A DNA stretch of 64,000 nt from Nitrososphaerota archaeon (GCA_021325615.1 JAJPGU010000028.1:27168-91167); one strand, 5' to 3'. Shown: positions 51,439-60,763, counted from the stretch's first letter. Numbers and translations are program-made. Notes: generated from the sequence alone by a model not told the origin.

Positions 51439-52299
51439 GTGAAGAAAATAAAACAGAACAGCAACGTACTTTTCTTTTATAGTGACTCGAAAAAATGGCT
51501 CATGAAGGTTTCAAAAAAACAGCAATTTCATACTCATGTTGGCATAATTGATCATAAAATGGCACTGGGCAAGGAGTACGGGAGCGCAATAAAGACCAAC
51601 AAAGGGAAGGTGATCTATCTCCTAGAGCCCACTATCTACGATTATGTAATGAAGAGCCAGAGAAGTACGCAGATTGTCTATCCTAAGGATCTTGGATACA
51701 TCGCCGCAAGGACTGGCTTGCAAAGCGGGCAGAAGGTAGTTGAGATTGGAACCGGTAGCGGCTCGCTGACTACTTTTCTTGCAAGCCTGGTCAAGCCAAG
51801 GGGGCATGTCTACACTTATGACGTCGACGAGAACTTTATGGCCATAGCTCGGAAAAACATCGAGAGGGCGGGCGTATCAAAGTACGTGACAATGGAAAAA
51901 CTTGACATAAAAAACTCGAAAAAGGTGCCGCATGCTGATGTTGACATGGTGGTAATAGACTTGGGGGATCCTTGGACCGTTGTGCCTCAGGCACGGAAGA
52001 TGCTAAAGGGAAGTGGGTTCATTGTTGCAATTTGCCCAACGATGAACCAGCTTGAAAAACTTGCCGCATCCATGTGGGACAATGATTTTTTTGACATGGA
52101 GTTTACCGAGCAGATAGTAAGGACAATAGAGGCAAGGGAAGGAAAGACGAGGCACTCCTTCCGAGGAATTGGCCACACCACATATGTGGCCTTTGCCCGC
52201 AAGGTCACAACCCCGACCGACCTACGGAGACGGTTGCCGGAAGCAGAGTCTGCAGGTGACGCGTCGGAAGACGAAGGTTTATCCGAAGAGGGAAAATAA
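51439..52299 (+). CDS. trmI: tRNA (adenine-57/58-N1)-methyltransferase TrmI
   Basis: The methyltransferase of about 286 residues has the SAM motif VVEIGTGSGSLTTFLA, the acidic ribose motif YTYDVDENFMAIA and the catalytic-strand MVVIDLGDPW. The N-terminal beta domain (YGSAIKTNKGKVIYLLEPTIYDYVMK in pieces) is the TrmI type. Archaeal TrmI makes m1A57/58 in tRNA. GTG 51439 is chosen because the longer frame (51322) lies inside argS. The acidic C-terminal tail is unusual for the family. Confidence 0.85.
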   Translation: MKKIKQNSNVLFFYSDSKKWLMKVSKKQQFHTHVGIIDHKMALGKEYGSAIKTNKGKVIYLLEPTIYDYVMKSQRSTQIVYPKDLGYIAARTGLQSGQKVVEIGTGSGSLTTFLASLVKPRGHVYTYDVDENFMAIARKNIERAGVSKYVTMEKLDIKNSKKVPHADVDMVVIDLGDPWTVVPQARKMLKGSGFIVAICPTMNQLEKLAASMWDNDFFDMEFTEQIVRTIEAREGKTRHSFRGIGHTTYVAFARKVTTPTDLRRRLPEAESAGDASEDEGLSEEGK

Positions 52300-52308
52300 G
52301 AGGAAACG

Positions 52309-53169
52309 TTGGTAAGAACCCTGCTGCCTTCAACCGTAAAAAATTTTATACCGCCTCGAAAGTCGTCTTCAAGAAAGGGTGAAAACGGAAAGGTTCTGGT
52401 CCTGGGAGGGAGCTATCTCTATCATGGCGCGCCCATCCTTTCATCCCTTGCAGCCCTTCGTGCGGGATCTGACCTTGTTTATACTTGTGTGCCAAAGATC
52501 AACGTCACCGCCACGAGGTCTTTCTCCCCTAACCTGATAGTAGTACCCATGGTTGATGCCAAGCTCACACGGGGGGCCGCAAGGAAGCTTGTAGGCGTGA
52601 TACCAAAGGAGCTGGATTCTGCTACGATTGGGATGGGGCTTGGAATCCAAGACAGGGAGGCGCTGAAAATGCTGGTAAAGGACCTTCTTGACAGGGCAAT
52701 GATGATCTCCCTTGATGCAAGTGCGCTTGTGCCTGAAGTTCTTCCTGAAATAAGGGACAAGAAGGTGACGGTCACGCCTCATTCTGGTGAATTCAAAAGG
52801 CTCTTTGGGGAATTGCCGCCAGAAAATGTCAAACAAAGGACAAGAATGGTTGAAAGACATGCGAAAGAAAACGGAGTGACGATATTGCTCAAGGGCCCAA
52901 CCGACATTGTCTCGGACGGATCAAAGACCTTCCTCAACCCAAAAAATCTTGCATCCATGACCGTCGGAGGTACCGGAGACGTGTTGTCAGGCGTGGTTGC
53001 CGCAATGCTGTCAAAGAACCGAAACCCTGTGGAAGCTGCATCCGCCGCAGCCTTTGTGAACGGCAAGGCGGGGGCCATGGCACAAAAGAAAAACGGTCTT
53101 CACGTACTGGCAACAGACCTGATAGATTTCCTTCCAGGTGCGATAAAATCTTTTGACAGGATTAGATGA
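52309..53169 (+). CDS. ADP-dependent NAD(P)HX dehydratase (NnrD-type)
   Basis: The 286-residue ribokinase-like protein repairs hydrated NAD(P)H. Motifs are KVLVLGGSYLYHGAPILSS and VTPHSGEFKRLFG, and TVGGTGDVLSGVVAAML with the catalytic Asp. It lacks the fused epimerase half (NnrE) found in many organisms. TTG at 52309 is nine bases after trmI. Its stop overlaps the ATG of the M20 peptidase as ATGA. Confidence 0.85.
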   Translation: MVRTLLPSTVKNFIPPRKSSSRKGENGKVLVLGGSYLYHGAPILSSLAALRAGSDLVYTCVPKINVTATRSFSPNLIVVPMVDAKLTRGAARKLVGVIPKELDSATIGMGLGIQDREALKMLVKDLLDRAMMISLDASALVPEVLPEIRDKKVTVTPHSGEFKRLFGELPPENVKQRTRMVERHAKENGVTILLKGPTDIVSDGSKTFLNPKNLASMTVGGTGDVLSGVVAAMLSKNRNPVEAASAAAFVNGKAGAMAQKKNGLHVLATDLIDFLPGAIKSFDRIR

Positions 53170-54536
53170 GGATGGCAGACCACGGTAAATATGTAGACAA
53201 AAACATGGGGGGACTCATATCTGACCTGCAGAAACTAATACGGCAGCCAAGCGTTTCTGCAAAAAACCTGGGTTTGAAGGAGTGTGCAGGTTTGGTAGCA
53301 AAGATTATGAAAAATGCTGGCATCAAAGCTGAGATTCTTCATCTGGGGGAGAAAATCCCCCCCGTGGTATTCGGCGAGGTCAGGTCAAAGAAAAATCCTG
53401 AAAAAACGCTCCTTTTTTACAATCATTATGATGTCCAACCGGAAGACCCGGTTGACCTTTGGCAAGACCCGCCATTTAGCGGAAGAATGAGAGGAAACAA
53501 GATCTATGGACGAGGATCCGCAGACGACAAAGGGGAGCTCATGACGAGAATCAAGGCGGTGGAGGCAATCCTACGGACCACGGGGGACGTGCCATGCAAC
53601 ATAAAATTCCTTGTGGAGGGAGAGGAGGAGGTGGGCAGCATGCACATCGAAAGATATCTCAAGAAATACAGAAGGAAATTCTCGTGCGATGGCGTAATCT
53701 GGGAGTTTGGATATGTGGACGAAAACGACAGGCCAGTCATCAGTCTTGGAATGAAGGGACTTTTGTACGTTGAGCTATCCATGAAGGAATCCGTCCGGGA
53801 TGCCCATTCCAGCCTTGCGGTCCTCATTGAAAACCCTGCCTGGCGCATGGTGGAAGCCTTGAAGACACTTCGCGATGACAAGGGCAGAATTCTCGTCAAG
53901 GACTGGTATAAGGAGGCGGACAGGTTTACCCGTGAGGAAATTGGTGTAATCGCCAGTGAACCGTTTGACGAGAAATCATTCAAAAAAGAATACGGCATAA
54001 ACCGGTTTGTAGGGGGCAAAAAAGGGCTGGAGATTAAAAAAGCAATCGTGGGGAGTCCCACATGCAACATTGCGGGATTCTCATCGGGGTGGGAGGGCCC
54101 TGGGGCCAAAACCGTCCTGCCATCGAGGGCGCTGGTAAAAATCGATTTTAGGCTGGTTCCAAGAATGGATCCAATTAAGCAACTCTCAAGGCTAAGGAAA
54201 CATTTGAAGGATAACGGCTTTGGGGATGTGCAGGTAAGGATGATCCATGGGGAGGCGGCGTCAAGAACGCATATCTCGGATCCGTTTGTCGGGGTGGTAA
54301 AAAAGGCAGCCAACGAATCCTTTGGGAGATCTGTCGTCAGCGTGTCTTCTGCAGGAACTGGACCTATGCACTCTTTTTCGAAGGTGCTTGGAGCCCCATG
54401 CATATCTGTTGGCAGCACCTACATCTATGCACGAATCCACTCCCCCAATGAATTTGCTAGAATTGATCTGCTAAAAAAGACTACAAAATGCATGTGTCTG
54501 ATTATTGAGAACTTTGGCGCAGGAGATACCGTTTGA
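53166..54536 (+). CDS. M20 family metallopeptidase / deacylase
   Basis: The 456-residue enzyme has zinc ligands in LLFYNHYDVQPEDP, RGSADDKGELM and VEGEEEVGSMHIERYL, with a further conserved His near the C-terminus. A dimerisation domain (about 185-335) interrupts the catalytic domain. The family contains dipeptidases, acetylornithine deacetylase and DapE. Neighbouring genes do not define the substrate. It overlaps nnrD by four bases. Confidence 0.85.
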   Translation: MRMADHGKYVDKNMGGLISDLQKLIRQPSVSAKNLGLKECAGLVAKIMKNAGIKAEILHLGEKIPPVVFGEVRSKKNPEKTLLFYNHYDVQPEDPVDLWQDPPFSGRMRGNKIYGRGSADDKGELMTRIKAVEAILRTTGDVPCNIKFLVEGEEEVGSMHIERYLKKYRRKFSCDGVIWEFGYVDENDRPVISLGMKGLLYVELSMKESVRDAHSSLAVLIENPAWRMVEALKTLRDDKGRILVKDWYKEADRFTREEIGVIASEPFDEKSFKKEYGINRFVGGKKGLEIKKAIVGSPTCNIAGFSSGWEGPGAKTVLPSRALVKIDFRLVPRMDPIKQLSRLRKHLKDNGFGDVQVRMIHGEAASRTHISDPFVGVVKKAANESFGRSVVSVSSAGTGPMHSFSKVLGAPCISVGSTYIYARIHSPNEFARIDLLKKTTKCMCLIIENFGAGDTV

Positions 54537-54610
54537 GGCCGCGTCTTGGGGGAAAAAGTTTACCCAGATCCAGAGAAAGGCCTTTATTGTGCTCATTTGG
54601 CAGTTGAAAT

Positions 54611-55204
54611 ATGGCCTATATGTATATGCCAGGTGCCACCGCCGTCGGGATTGCGTACGACGGAGGAATCGTTTTGGCAAGCGAGCGTAGGATTTCTTAC
54701 GGAAATTTCGTAGTAAGCAAGAGTACCAAAAAGACATTCAAGATTACGGATTTTGTGGGGGCGTGCTGTGCGGGAATGGTCGCAGACATGCAAGTTTTGG
54801 CAATGCAGATGAGGGCTCTAACCAAGGTTAGAAAACTGGAACTGAAGAGGGAGATCCCACCAAACTCAGTCGCCAAAATGATGTCATCACTGATGTATGA
54901 GAGAAGGTTCTATCCACTGCTGACCCAGGTTATTGTGGGAGGCGTAGACGGCGAGGCTGCCATTTACACACTCGACCCTCTGGGCTCGGTCCTACCAGAC
55001 GATTATGCGGCGGTGGGAACTGGTGCGGAGATGGCACTCGGCGTGCTTGACCAAGAATTCAAAAAGGGAATGAAGGAAAAGGACGCGGTAACGCTTGCAG
55101 TCAAATCAATCAAGTCTGCCATAATGCGGGATGCCGCAAGCGGTGACGGAATTGACGTGTTGATCGTAGACAAAAGCGGCATACGCGAGACGACTGAGAA
55201 ATAG
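54611..55204 (+). CDS. psmB: proteasome beta-type subunit lacking Thr1
   Basis: The 197-residue protein has the 20S beta fold (GIAYDGGIVLASERR, VSKSTKKTFKI, GAEMALGVLDQEF, SGDGIDVLIVD). In catalytic archaeal subunits the propeptide ends before T1 in GTTTVG. Here the sequence is PGATAVG, so T1 is Ala9. The D17 equivalent is Glu25 in ASERR, while K33 is kept. It should assemble in beta rings but not cleave by the Thr mechanism. A second, catalytic beta gene must lie elsewhere. It is downstream of the M20 peptidase with its own start. Confidence 0.85.
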   Translation: MAYMYMPGATAVGIAYDGGIVLASERRISYGNFVVSKSTKKTFKITDFVGACCAGMVADMQVLAMQMRALTKVRKLELKREIPPNSVAKMMSSLMYERRFYPLLTQVIVGGVDGEAAIYTLDPLGSVLPDDYAAVGTGAEMALGVLDQEFKKGMKEKDAVTLAVKSIKSAIMRDAASGDGIDVLIVDKSGIRETTEK

Positions 55205-55207
55205 GAT

Positions 55208-55684
55208 TTACTTTTTTATTTCCTTTGCAGCTTCCCAATACTTGTCTGATATGTAATGTAGGTTGTGGACCACCTCGCCCTTCTGCATGCCAGACATCTC
55301 ATCGCTTGAAACAAGCGCCTTTCCTACTGCAAGAAACTTGTTGTGGGTGATCTCCGCCACGCATACAACGCCATCTTTTATAAAGTTTGTATGGCTCTTG
55401 ATGCCAGGACGCATGACGTTTGCACCATTGCAGACGAACTTGACTGCTCCTGCGTCCACAGTAATTTTTGGAAATTTTTCCAAAAGCCCGATTTCAGATA
55501 GGAAGGGAAGGTATGTTTCGCCAATCTTGAGTGCCATGAAGCCCTCGCCTGTGATAATGGATGACTCCTCATCAATCTCGTGGCTTACAAGGGTCTTTAC
55601 CTTCGGCAGGTCAACCCTCCACTGGGCCACGATCTTTTCAAGCACCTCGCTGCTATCGCTCTTGGAAAGGGGATGGGACTTCAA
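55208..55684 (-). CDS. PUA-domain RNA-binding protein (MCT-1-like)
   Basis: The 158-residue protein has an N-terminal mixed alpha/beta domain (DUF1947-like, about 1-70). A C-terminal PUA domain follows (KITVDAGAVKFVCNGANVMRPG, VVCVAEITHNKFLAVGKAL). In archaea and eukaryotes (MCTS1) this pair binds the small ribosomal subunit in translation. It overlaps the homoserine dehydrogenase stop by four bases. Confidence 0.75.
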   Translation of the reverse strand: MKSHPLSKSDSSEVLEKIVAQWRVDLPKVKTLVSHEIDEESSIITGEGFMALKIGETYLPFLSEIGLLEKFPKITVDAGAVKFVCNGANVMRPGIKSHTNFIKDGVVCVAEITHNKFLAVGKALVSSDEMSGMQKGEVVHNLHYISDKYWEAAKEIKK

Positions 55685-56694
55685 ACCCTTCCCATCTCCT
55701 GCTTTATATCAAGCAAGTCGCGCAAAATGGAGCTGGCAGTCTCCATGCCGCCGGCACCCCGGCCTATTATTGTCTGCTGTCCAGAATGTTCCGAATTGAA
55801 GGTAATCGCATTCAGCGTACCGTTGACGCAAAGTGGATCATCCTTTGGGACTTCCCTTGGTGATACCTCGAGATCCCTGTTGCATGAGGCAATTAGCTTT
55901 ACCGCGCAGTGGTTGGAGGATGCTCTCTTGATGTCTGAGACTGTAACGTTCCTTATCCCGGTTCTCTTGATGTCCTTTATGGTGACCTTCATGTCCATTA
56001 TCCAGTTTGCAAGAATGACAAGCTTGGCGGCAGCGTCAAACCCGTCAATATCCAAGGACTCGTCTGCCTCGACATACCCCTTCTTCCTCGCATCGTCCAA
56101 TGCCTCCCCAAATGTCATGCCCGCTGCCATGTTGGTAAGAATATAGTTCGTGGTGCCGTTGAGTATTCCCTGAAAGGATACTATTCTCTCTCCACGGAGG
56201 CTGTTTTTTGCATAGTCTAGGATAGGCGTACCGCCGCCCACGGTTCCGCTGAATTTCAATTGTACCTGGTTGTATATTGCAAGCTCCATAAGCGAAGGGA
56301 ATGCCAAGGCAAGAGGGCCCTTGTTTACAGTAATGACATGCATCCCCTTCTTCATGGCAGTGACTATGTGTGACATCCCGGGCTCGGCATCCTTGTAATT
56401 GCTGGGAGTGGTTTCTATCAGGACTTCTGCTTCCATGCCCTTTATCATGTCAAGACCGTTTGCCTGCCTTTCCTTGTTGTGATACTTGCGGATGTTTCCG
56501 TATTTTTTTTTGGTTTCAAGCAGCCTTTCAAGATCTATTCCGGCAGAAGAGGTCGCAGAACCCACACTGTCAAAAACTCCAACCACTCGTGGCTTGAGGC
56601 CGTGCTTTGCGTAAAGGTCTTCTGACCTTGACAACAAAAGTTTTGCAAAACTTTGGCCGACCACACCAAAACCACATAATATTATGCGCAACAT
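55681..56694 (-). CDS. hom: homoserine dehydrogenase
   Basis: The 337-residue NAD(P)-dependent enzyme reduces aspartate semialdehyde to homoserine. The dinucleotide motif is IILCGFGVVGQSFAKLL. VITVNKGPLAL, KFSGTVGGGTPILDYA and GILNGTTNYILTNMAAG are diagnostic. There is no ACT domain, so it is the short form without threonine feedback by that domain. Its stop overlaps the PUA gene's ATG. Confidence 0.9.
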   Translation of the reverse strand: MLRIILCGFGVVGQSFAKLLLSRSEDLYAKHGLKPRVVGVFDSVGSATSSAGIDLERLLETKKKYGNIRKYHNKERQANGLDMIKGMEAEVLIETTPSNYKDAEPGMSHIVTAMKKGMHVITVNKGPLALAFPSLMELAIYNQVQLKFSGTVGGGTPILDYAKNSLRGERIVSFQGILNGTTNYILTNMAAGMTFGEALDDARKKGYVEADESLDIDGFDAAAKLVILANWIMDMKVTIKDIKRTGIRNVTVSDIKRASSNHCAVKLIASCNRDLEVSPREVPKDDPLCVNGTLNAITFNSEHSGQQTIIGRGAGGMETASSILRDLLDIKQEMGRV

Positions 56695-56765
56695 CCACCA
56701 AACGCATACTGGTATTAATTAAGATTCATGAGTTGCCAGATTCCTTTATTAAAGCATGAAAAACT

Positions 56766-57434
56766 TTGGATACCGTGAAATCCAAGAAATATGTTTATGC
56801 TGGAGCGGGTGCCGCAGCTGTCGCCGTTGCCGCAATACTTGTATTTTTCCAGTTCAATGCCGGACCCACGGTTACAGTCCCTAATGATCCGCTTGCAGCA
56901 TATACGCTTGACTTTCCATATGAAACAATAAATTCTGACCTCAAGGGCCAGTTGATAACGCAGGGGATAAACATGTCAAAGCCAATCAAGCTTAGCACCC
57001 CTGGTGATATCACATCCCATTGTAACTTCCTTGCAAACCAAACCAAACAGGCTATGATTGAATACTGCACTTCCACTGAAATCAGGGACGAGCATGGGAA
57101 TTTTCTTGGAAACTTGAACATGATAGGATCACCAATCGCACCAGTGCTCGTTATTGCCACAGCTCTCTCTGACCCTAATTTTGAGAACTATAAGGATATC
57201 AAGACTCTCTTTGGCGACGTCATGAATGAGACCGTTTGTCAGTGCTGGGCAAAGGAGAAGCCTGGTGGATATGCCACGCTTTCAGACATGATGGATGCCC
57301 TTCGCGCATTCCAACTCAAGGGAAAGCAACCGAACAGCACCACACATGCTGTGCCATTGGGAGGAAAGCACTTTGAGATTGAACTTACCACCAACGCCCA
57401 GGGTTACCTCTGGAAGCTCCTTGTGGCAAAATAA
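56766..57434 (+). CDS. membrane-anchored extracytoplasmic hypothetical protein
   Basis: The 222-residue protein starts TTG GAT and has an N-terminal anchor (about 9-28, YVYAGAGAAAVAVAAILVFFQF). The outside part has two Cys-containing segments (SHCNFLANQTKQAMIEYC and NETVCQCWAKE) that could bind metal or form disulfides. Two N-glycosylation sequons occur. No family was recognised. The TauE/SafE gene follows after 59 bases. Confidence 0.5.
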   Translation: MDTVKSKKYVYAGAGAAAVAVAAILVFFQFNAGPTVTVPNDPLAAYTLDFPYETINSDLKGQLITQGINMSKPIKLSTPGDITSHCNFLANQTKQAMIEYCTSTEIRDEHGNFLGNLNMIGSPIAPVLVIATALSDPNFENYKDIKTLFGDVMNETVCQCWAKEKPGGYATLSDMMDALRAFQLKGKQPNSTTHAVPLGGKHFEIELTTNAQGYLWKLLVAK

Positions 57435-57493
57435 TGCCCATGCGGTTGGTTGATTAGGGTTGACGGAATCACATAACACAAGGTCGTGCGGAT

Positions 57494-58273
57494 TTGGTAC
57501 CTGGATTGCTTGATAGTCTCTGGCTAGTGCCTCTTGGGTTCGTTGCTGGGGTTCTTGGATCGATGATTGGGCTCGGAGGAGGGTTTGTAATCGTGCCTTC
57601 GCTGACGTTTGTAGGATTTTCGCCGACGCTTGCAGCAAGCGACAGCCTTTTTGCCGCCTTTTGCAATGCAGTTGCATCCACGTTCTCATATGCTAGGCAA
57701 CGAAGAATAGTCTACTCGCTGGGAATCAAGCTTGCACTACTCTCAATCCCGGGCACTGTCCTGGGGGCATACATCTCAGACGAAATCGCGGCATCGACTT
57801 TCAAGCTGCTCTTTGGGATGGTGCTTGTTGCATCAAGCGTTTACATCTACTCGAGAAGGAAGATGGAACCAAGGGAGTACAACCTATCGAAGCAAATGAT
57901 GGTGCTTGCGGTGGGGGCGAGTTTTTTTGCGGGGATCATATCGAGCCTTTTTGGGATAGGGGGCGGAACCGTTTTTGTCCCGCTCATGGTTGTGGCAATG
58001 GGCCTGGCCATGAAACTTGCAGCCCCGACGTCGCAGTTCATACTCATGTTTGCAGCGGCATCTGGAATGGTTGTGCACTCGATGCTTGGCCACCCCAACT
58101 ATATGGAGGCAGGGTTGCTGTCGGCAGGAGCGTTTGCAGGAGGGATTGTAGGGAGCAGGATTTCGCTACGGGTTAGCGAGTCAAAGCTGCGTATCCTTGT
58201 GACCGCAATCCTTGCGATAACCTCTGCAAAGCTCTTCATGGACGCTTTCAACACTCCTGCTAAGACTCATTGA
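57494..58273 (+). CDS. TauE/SafE (TSUP) family membrane transporter
   Basis: The 259-residue protein has seven to eight membrane segments. The two internal repeats carry GSMIGLGGGFVIVPSL and SSLFGIGGGTVFVPLM, the TSUP signature. Family members export sulfite or sulfoacetate or import organosulfur compounds. The substrate is not defined here; the sulfur cluster at 35-43 kb makes a sulfur anion plausible. Start is TTG. Confidence 0.88.
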   Translation: MVPGLLDSLWLVPLGFVAGVLGSMIGLGGGFVIVPSLTFVGFSPTLAASDSLFAAFCNAVASTFSYARQRRIVYSLGIKLALLSIPGTVLGAYISDEIAASTFKLLFGMVLVASSVYIYSRRKMEPREYNLSKQMMVLAVGASFFAGIISSLFGIGGGTVFVPLMVVAMGLAMKLAAPTSQFILMFAAASGMVVHSMLGHPNYMEAGLLSAGAFAGGIVGSRISLRVSESKLRILVTAILAITSAKLFMDAFNTPAKTH

Positions 58274-58283
58274 CAGATCCACC

Positions 58284-58742
58284 TTACCCCGCCGGCGGTT
58301 CTTTTTTCATCTGGTAGAGATTCCGCTTCGAGATTAGGACCGTCCTTCCTCCGTCGTCCAATCCCTCAAAATCGATGGAAATCAGACCGAAATCGTTATT
58401 CAAGTCCCTCTTGTCCGACACGGTGAATTTTATCCTGACCCGTTCACCTGTTAGAACCGGCTTGAGAAACCTCGTCTGTCTCCCATTCCAGGCGGGGTCT
58501 CCATCGACGCCGTAAAATATTAGGAGGTTTCCGTACATCTCATCAAGCCTTGTAAATTCGCCTTCCATCCTTGCTAGTATTGCCCTTCCTGAAACCATTT
58601 TACCCTGCCCATCATCGGAGCCTTTCTCGTAGACGACGTTTTTAATCCCGGAAAATGAAAGATGTGAGTCTAGATCTTGCGGGCTGAAAGTGCACTCTGA
58701 AAAAAACTCGTCCCCGACGCTTATTTGTGAAAACTTTTTCAT
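58284..58742 (-). CDS. MaoC-like hot-dog dehydratase
   Basis: The 152-residue protein begins KKFSQISVGDEFFSEC and has VVYEKGSDDGQGKMVSGRAILARMEGEF (in pieces) and FLKPVLTGERVRIKFTV, the layout of MaoC-type (R)-hydratases and acyl dehydratases. The classical D-x4-H catalytic pair is not obvious. Its ATG shares a base with the SDR stop (TGATG), so the two are coupled. A 3-hydroxyacyl-CoA substrate is inferred. Confidence 0.6.
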   Translation of the reverse strand: MKKFSQISVGDEFFSECTFSPQDLDSHLSFSGIKNVVYEKGSDDGQGKMVSGRAILARMEGEFTRLDEMYGNLLIFYGVDGDPAWNGRQTRFLKPVLTGERVRIKFTVSDKRDLNNDFGLISIDFEGLDDGGRTVLISKRNLYQMKKEPPAG

Positions 58743-60544
58743 CAGGATCGCGTTTCGTCGGGGTAGTATATTACCTCGGAATTTTGAGTCGCCCTGCCGG
58801 AACTGAAAAAGTTTACGGCGTTTAGGATCCTAGCATTGCTGGATTCTGTGCCGTCGACGCTTCCTGGTAGTATTAGGTGTATCCTTATCCTTGATTTGAG
58901 GACGTCGCTGAGCTCTTGGTTTACTGTGGTGGCAAAAGGCCTGAGGGCGCCTCGGAATACCTCGACCTTTGCCCTGTCCCTTCCGGTAACCTTGCCTCCG
59001 GACGGCATGTCAGGCCCTATGACTATGATGGTACCCTCCTTATCCTTGAAAAGCGGGGGATTCTTTGCACCGCCTGGCACGTATCTTCCCAGGACCTCTT
59101 GCAAAACGGACGCGGGAGTGTTTATGAATTTGTCAACAAGCCCGTCCCACTGCTGTCTTGAAAGTTCGACAAGTTTCGACATCTGCGGGATCTTGCCTGT
59201 GACATAGATTACTGCGTTTATCGGCCCTATCTTTTGGGTTGCGGTGTTTAGCATTCTTTTCATGTTTTCCTGGCTTGTAATGTCCATTACATGGGAGTGG
59301 AACTTGGACAATCTTTCCTCAGCCTGTTTTATGCTGGTCTTTGAGATGAGGATGACTGTCTTTCCACCGCTGTTTTCTATGCTCTGTGCAATGTGTTCCA
59401 CTCTTGCTACGTCGGATTCTTCTGTGGCATCCACCACGAACAGGACGACCTTGGAATTGTAATCGGACTTCGTCTCAGGTATGGAACATGCGATGTGTGG
59501 CTTTACAGGATAAAAAACCCTGTCGCCTGGAATCACCTTGCCGTTTAGAATTTTTGAGATGTTATCATCACAGAGCATCAGAACAGTTTCTGCTACCTGT
59601 TGCTGGGAAAGGAACTGCTCGTCTGCAATCATCTTGCTTGTATTGTTCTGGACCTTCTCTGCAATCTGCTGTATTTTTGACAGGAGGCCGGCAATTGTTG
59701 TTGTCAATTTTTGGATCTCGGTATCTGATGTTATTGATTTTGTCTTTGCAATTTTTGTAGCCGCCTGCGATATCCCGTCCTTGACTGTCTTGTCGTCCTC
59801 TCCGAGCAGAGGGAGTATGTCGTTGTTTACCTCTTCGACCTCTTCGGATGAGAGGCTTTCAAAACCGCTTACCCGCATAAATTCCGCCGCGGCCTTTGGG
59901 TAGACCGTCTTGTATATCCTATCGGAGTGAACAGGGCCCGGGTTTGTGGCAATTGATATGATCCCCTTGTCTGTAAGCTCCCAAGACATGGCTTCTGCCA
60001 GTCGGTTCTTTGCCCCCTGCGAGGCAGTGTAGGGGCTCCTGAACCTGTATGGCCTCTGTTCAAAAGGCCTCTCCTCGGTAAAGAATGTGGAAATTGTAAC
60101 AATCTTGCTCCCCTGTTTCATGGCTTTCACTGCCTGGGCCGATGTCCAGAAGGTGCCTGTGAGGTGTATGGCTACTGTGCTCTTGAAGTCGCCTATTGGT
60201 GAGTTTGGGAAGCACGTGACTGGCCCTGAAACGCCGGCATTATTGACTACAATGTCTACGGTTCCATGGGACTTTTTCAGGTCCTCGAACATCCTTGAAA
60301 CTCCATCCTCGTCGCTTACATCAACACCCGGAAAAATCTTGACAAAGGCACCGCTTCCTGCCTTGTCAATTACTTGTTGCAATTCCTTCGCGGCTTCCTC
60401 CAGCGGTTCCTTCCTCCTTCCCAAAATGACAATGTTTGCGCCGTTTTCTGCAAATTTGATCGCTATGGCCTTTCCTATCCCAGTACCGCTCCCTGTTACT
60501 ACTACAATTTTGTTCTGGAACTTTAGCACGACAAGATTTGGCAT
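58742..60544 (-). CDS. fused double short-chain dehydrogenase (SDR)
   Basis: The 600-residue protein has two SDR-type domains. The first (1-265) has VVVTGSGTGIGKAIAI (nucleotide motif 17-24), VVNNAGVSG and S152. At the active site Y172 is followed by Gln176 instead of the usual Lys (YTASQ). A helical linker (265-340) follows. The second domain (about 355-600) has a degenerate nucleotide site (VVLFVVDATEESD) but keeps SDR-like order (IVIGPDMPSGG, LILPGSVDG). It may act with the coupled MaoC-like protein in hydroxyacyl or polyketide-like chemistry. Confidence 0.72.
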   Translation of the reverse strand: MPNLVVLKFQNKIVVVTGSGTGIGKAIAIKFAENGANIVILGRRKEPLEEAAKELQQVIDKAGSGAFVKIFPGVDVSDEDGVSRMFEDLKKSHGTVDIVVNNAGVSGPVTCFPNSPIGDFKSTVAIHLTGTFWTSAQAVKAMKQGSKIVTISTFFTEERPFEQRPYRFRSPYTASQGAKNRLAEAMSWELTDKGIISIATNPGPVHSDRIYKTVYPKAAAEFMRVSGFESLSSEEVEEVNNDILPLLGEDDKTVKDGISQAATKIAKTKSITSDTEIQKLTTTIAGLLSKIQQIAEKVQNNTSKMIADEQFLSQQQVAETVLMLCDDNISKILNGKVIPGDRVFYPVKPHIACSIPETKSDYNSKVVLFVVDATEESDVARVEHIAQSIENSGGKTVILISKTSIKQAEERLSKFHSHVMDITSQENMKRMLNTATQKIGPINAVIYVTGKIPQMSKLVELSRQQWDGLVDKFINTPASVLQEVLGRYVPGGAKNPPLFKDKEGTIIVIGPDMPSGGKVTGRDRAKVEVFRGALRPFATTVNQELSDVLKSRIRIHLILPGSVDGTESSNARILNAVNFFSSGRATQNSEVIYYPDETRS

Positions 60545-60763
60545 AATTTTGGACTATTTATTCGATTGTACGTTTGTCTCGAGGGTGGTAATTTAATCAC
60601 CTAGAAAATATCACCATTAAATAGGATTTCATCAATTGTGACTTGTCATTAAATTCGTCCCTTGCCCTAGAAAAACGTCACCGGCTCTTTATTCGCTAAT
60701 GCGATTCAAAAATTTACCGACCGTTTATTTCGTGCCGTTCGTCAGGAAATGCCGACTGCTGGC

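Noticed and set aside
53504..54418. 304-codon open frame on the minus strand
   Set aside because: It lies wholly inside the M20 peptidase gene in the opposite frame; it has no family motif and the plus-strand gene has clear zinc ligands.
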